From Sanderia malayensis (taxonomy: Eukaryota > Cnidaria > Scyphozoa > Semaeostomeae > Pelagiidae), in the NCBI GenBank assembly GCA_013076295.1, contig RQOL01000374.1:620001-684000 (forward strand): 64,000 nt of DNA, written 5' to 3'. Position 1 is the stretch's first letter. Every line of letters begins with the position of its first letter. A model generated the notes under the pieces. It was not told the origin of the DNA. It ran no database searches and saw only the letters and a list, made by a program, of their open reading frames with translations. Position numbers and translations under genes: made by a program. Of the stretch, positions 63,176 to 64,000 are shown piece by piece.

Positions 63176-63949
63176 AATTATCAAGAAATCACCAACCAAA
63201 TACCGAGTGAGTATCCTTCGTTTTAAACCATGTCTTCGTTTCCTAAAACTCATTTGCTTTGAATTCCTCCTCGACATTACTCAAACTATAATTTATTCTC
63301 TTAGATATGCAATCATCGAATTTTTAAGGAGACAAAGGCAAAGGAGAAGTAAGTTTAGCGATAATTTTAATATCAAGATATGAACTGACCTTTTATAGTT
63401 TCTAATTAAATTGTCTTCTTTCCTACAGTAAGACCTACTACACCACCTAGGGGTGGTGCAATTTTTTGGCGTTGGGATGAGGAGGGGGAGGATGCTGTGG
63501 CACTCCACGCACCTAGTGAGAAATTCATAATTTTTTAATATATACACACTTTTAGTAACTTGATAATGAATTTCATTTTACTCTAATCACATGAAATTAA
63601 TTTTAAAACCTTTCCTTATAGTCCAAAGAAGACTCGTATACAGGAGGTGGCGTAGGATGCTGTTCAGCCCCACCTTCTCCTCACCTCGTAAGTCCATCAT
63701 TATTATTAATATAAATTGATTGGAATTCTTTTCTAGTTCTCATTTTTTAATAAAATTATTTTTCTTTCATAGATCCTAGAACACCACCAACCTCCCCACC
63801 TCGTAAGTTCATTTTTATTATTGATATAAATTGATTGGAATTTTTTCTAGATCTCGTTTTTTAATAAAATTACTTTTCTTTCATAGATCCTAGAACACCA
63901 CCGTCACCCCCGTTGATTTCGGCACCCAACACGATTATGACGATCAGAT
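63176..63949 (+). CDS. Proline-rich gene with micro-exons, partial
   Basis: Exons 63176-63206, 63305-63348, 63429-63515, 63622-63687, 63773-63802 and 63887-63949, each with AG acceptor and GTRAG donor. One frame stays open across all six: YAIIEFLRRQRQRR, RPTTPPRGGAIFWRWDEEGE, then PRTPPTSPP and PRTPPSPPLISAPN. The 30-nt exon and its intron duplicate the start of the next exon and intron. The gene continues past the window. Function unknown. Confidence 0.45.
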
Positions 63950-64000
63950 GTAAGTGTTTTTGATATTTTATCATGATTCACAGTACTTACTCCTAAGTTG

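Overview
This is invertebrate metazoan DNA: AT-rich, intron-bearing and crowded with transposons. A roughly 37 kb island (about 14.7 to 51.7 kb) is built from pieces of virus-like Maverick/Polinton (adintovirus-type) elements. A cnidarian-like host is my guess from the transposon families around the island; it is not shown. Calls rest on visible motifs and on comparison between copies within the window, because no database search was possible. A 100-base N run at 14616-14715 is an assembly gap that cuts the island's left edge.

Left flank (1-14.6 kb): a decayed hAT/DUF4371-like transposase relic; two arrays of a 14-bp satellite inside a directly duplicated 2.6 kb unit; a GC-rich palindromic tandem array; a degenerate integrase-core transposon split by a LINE tail; and a broken HECT-type E3 ligase copy.

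Viral island: five segments meet at terminal inverted repeat (TIR) junctions. Segment E (14716-16272) is the right end of an element. Segment B (16273-23023) carries integrase, a putative capsid-associated protein, structural-type genes and an intact Bcl-2-like gene. Segment D (23024-26552) is a DNA polymerase B plus pseudo-ATPase fragment. Segment A (26553-47204, 20.65 kb) is bounded by inverted TIRs and carries Fic, TRAF-like, packaging ATPase, small basic core-like proteins, PolB, two Walker-less ATPase paralogues, structural-type genes, a decayed Bcl-2-like gene and three genes with tandem death-fold-like domains. Segment C (47205-51730) is a near copy of D extended further into PolB. No segment is a complete virus: A lacks integrase, B lacks PolB and ATPase, and all PolB copies are broken.

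The main observation is that genes resembling host cell-death and immune-signalling proteins (TRAF, Bcl-2, death-fold, Fic) sit at the ends of the elements, while replication and virion genes lie in the middle. The death-fold genes share an 18-bp promoter box with an NRF1-like core about 50 bp before the start codon. The pseudo-ATPase genes share TTGA-repeat upstream regions. A second novelty is a family of packaging-ATPase paralogues that keep the fold signature but have lost Walker A.

Right flank (51.7-64 kb): a three-exon transposon-type gene (KDZ/HMG-domain-like), MITEs, a Myb/SANT-like Harbinger accessory ORF next to an inverted copy of the left-flank repeat, a truncated PolB of a different Polinton lineage, and a proline-rich gene made of tiny exons running off the window.
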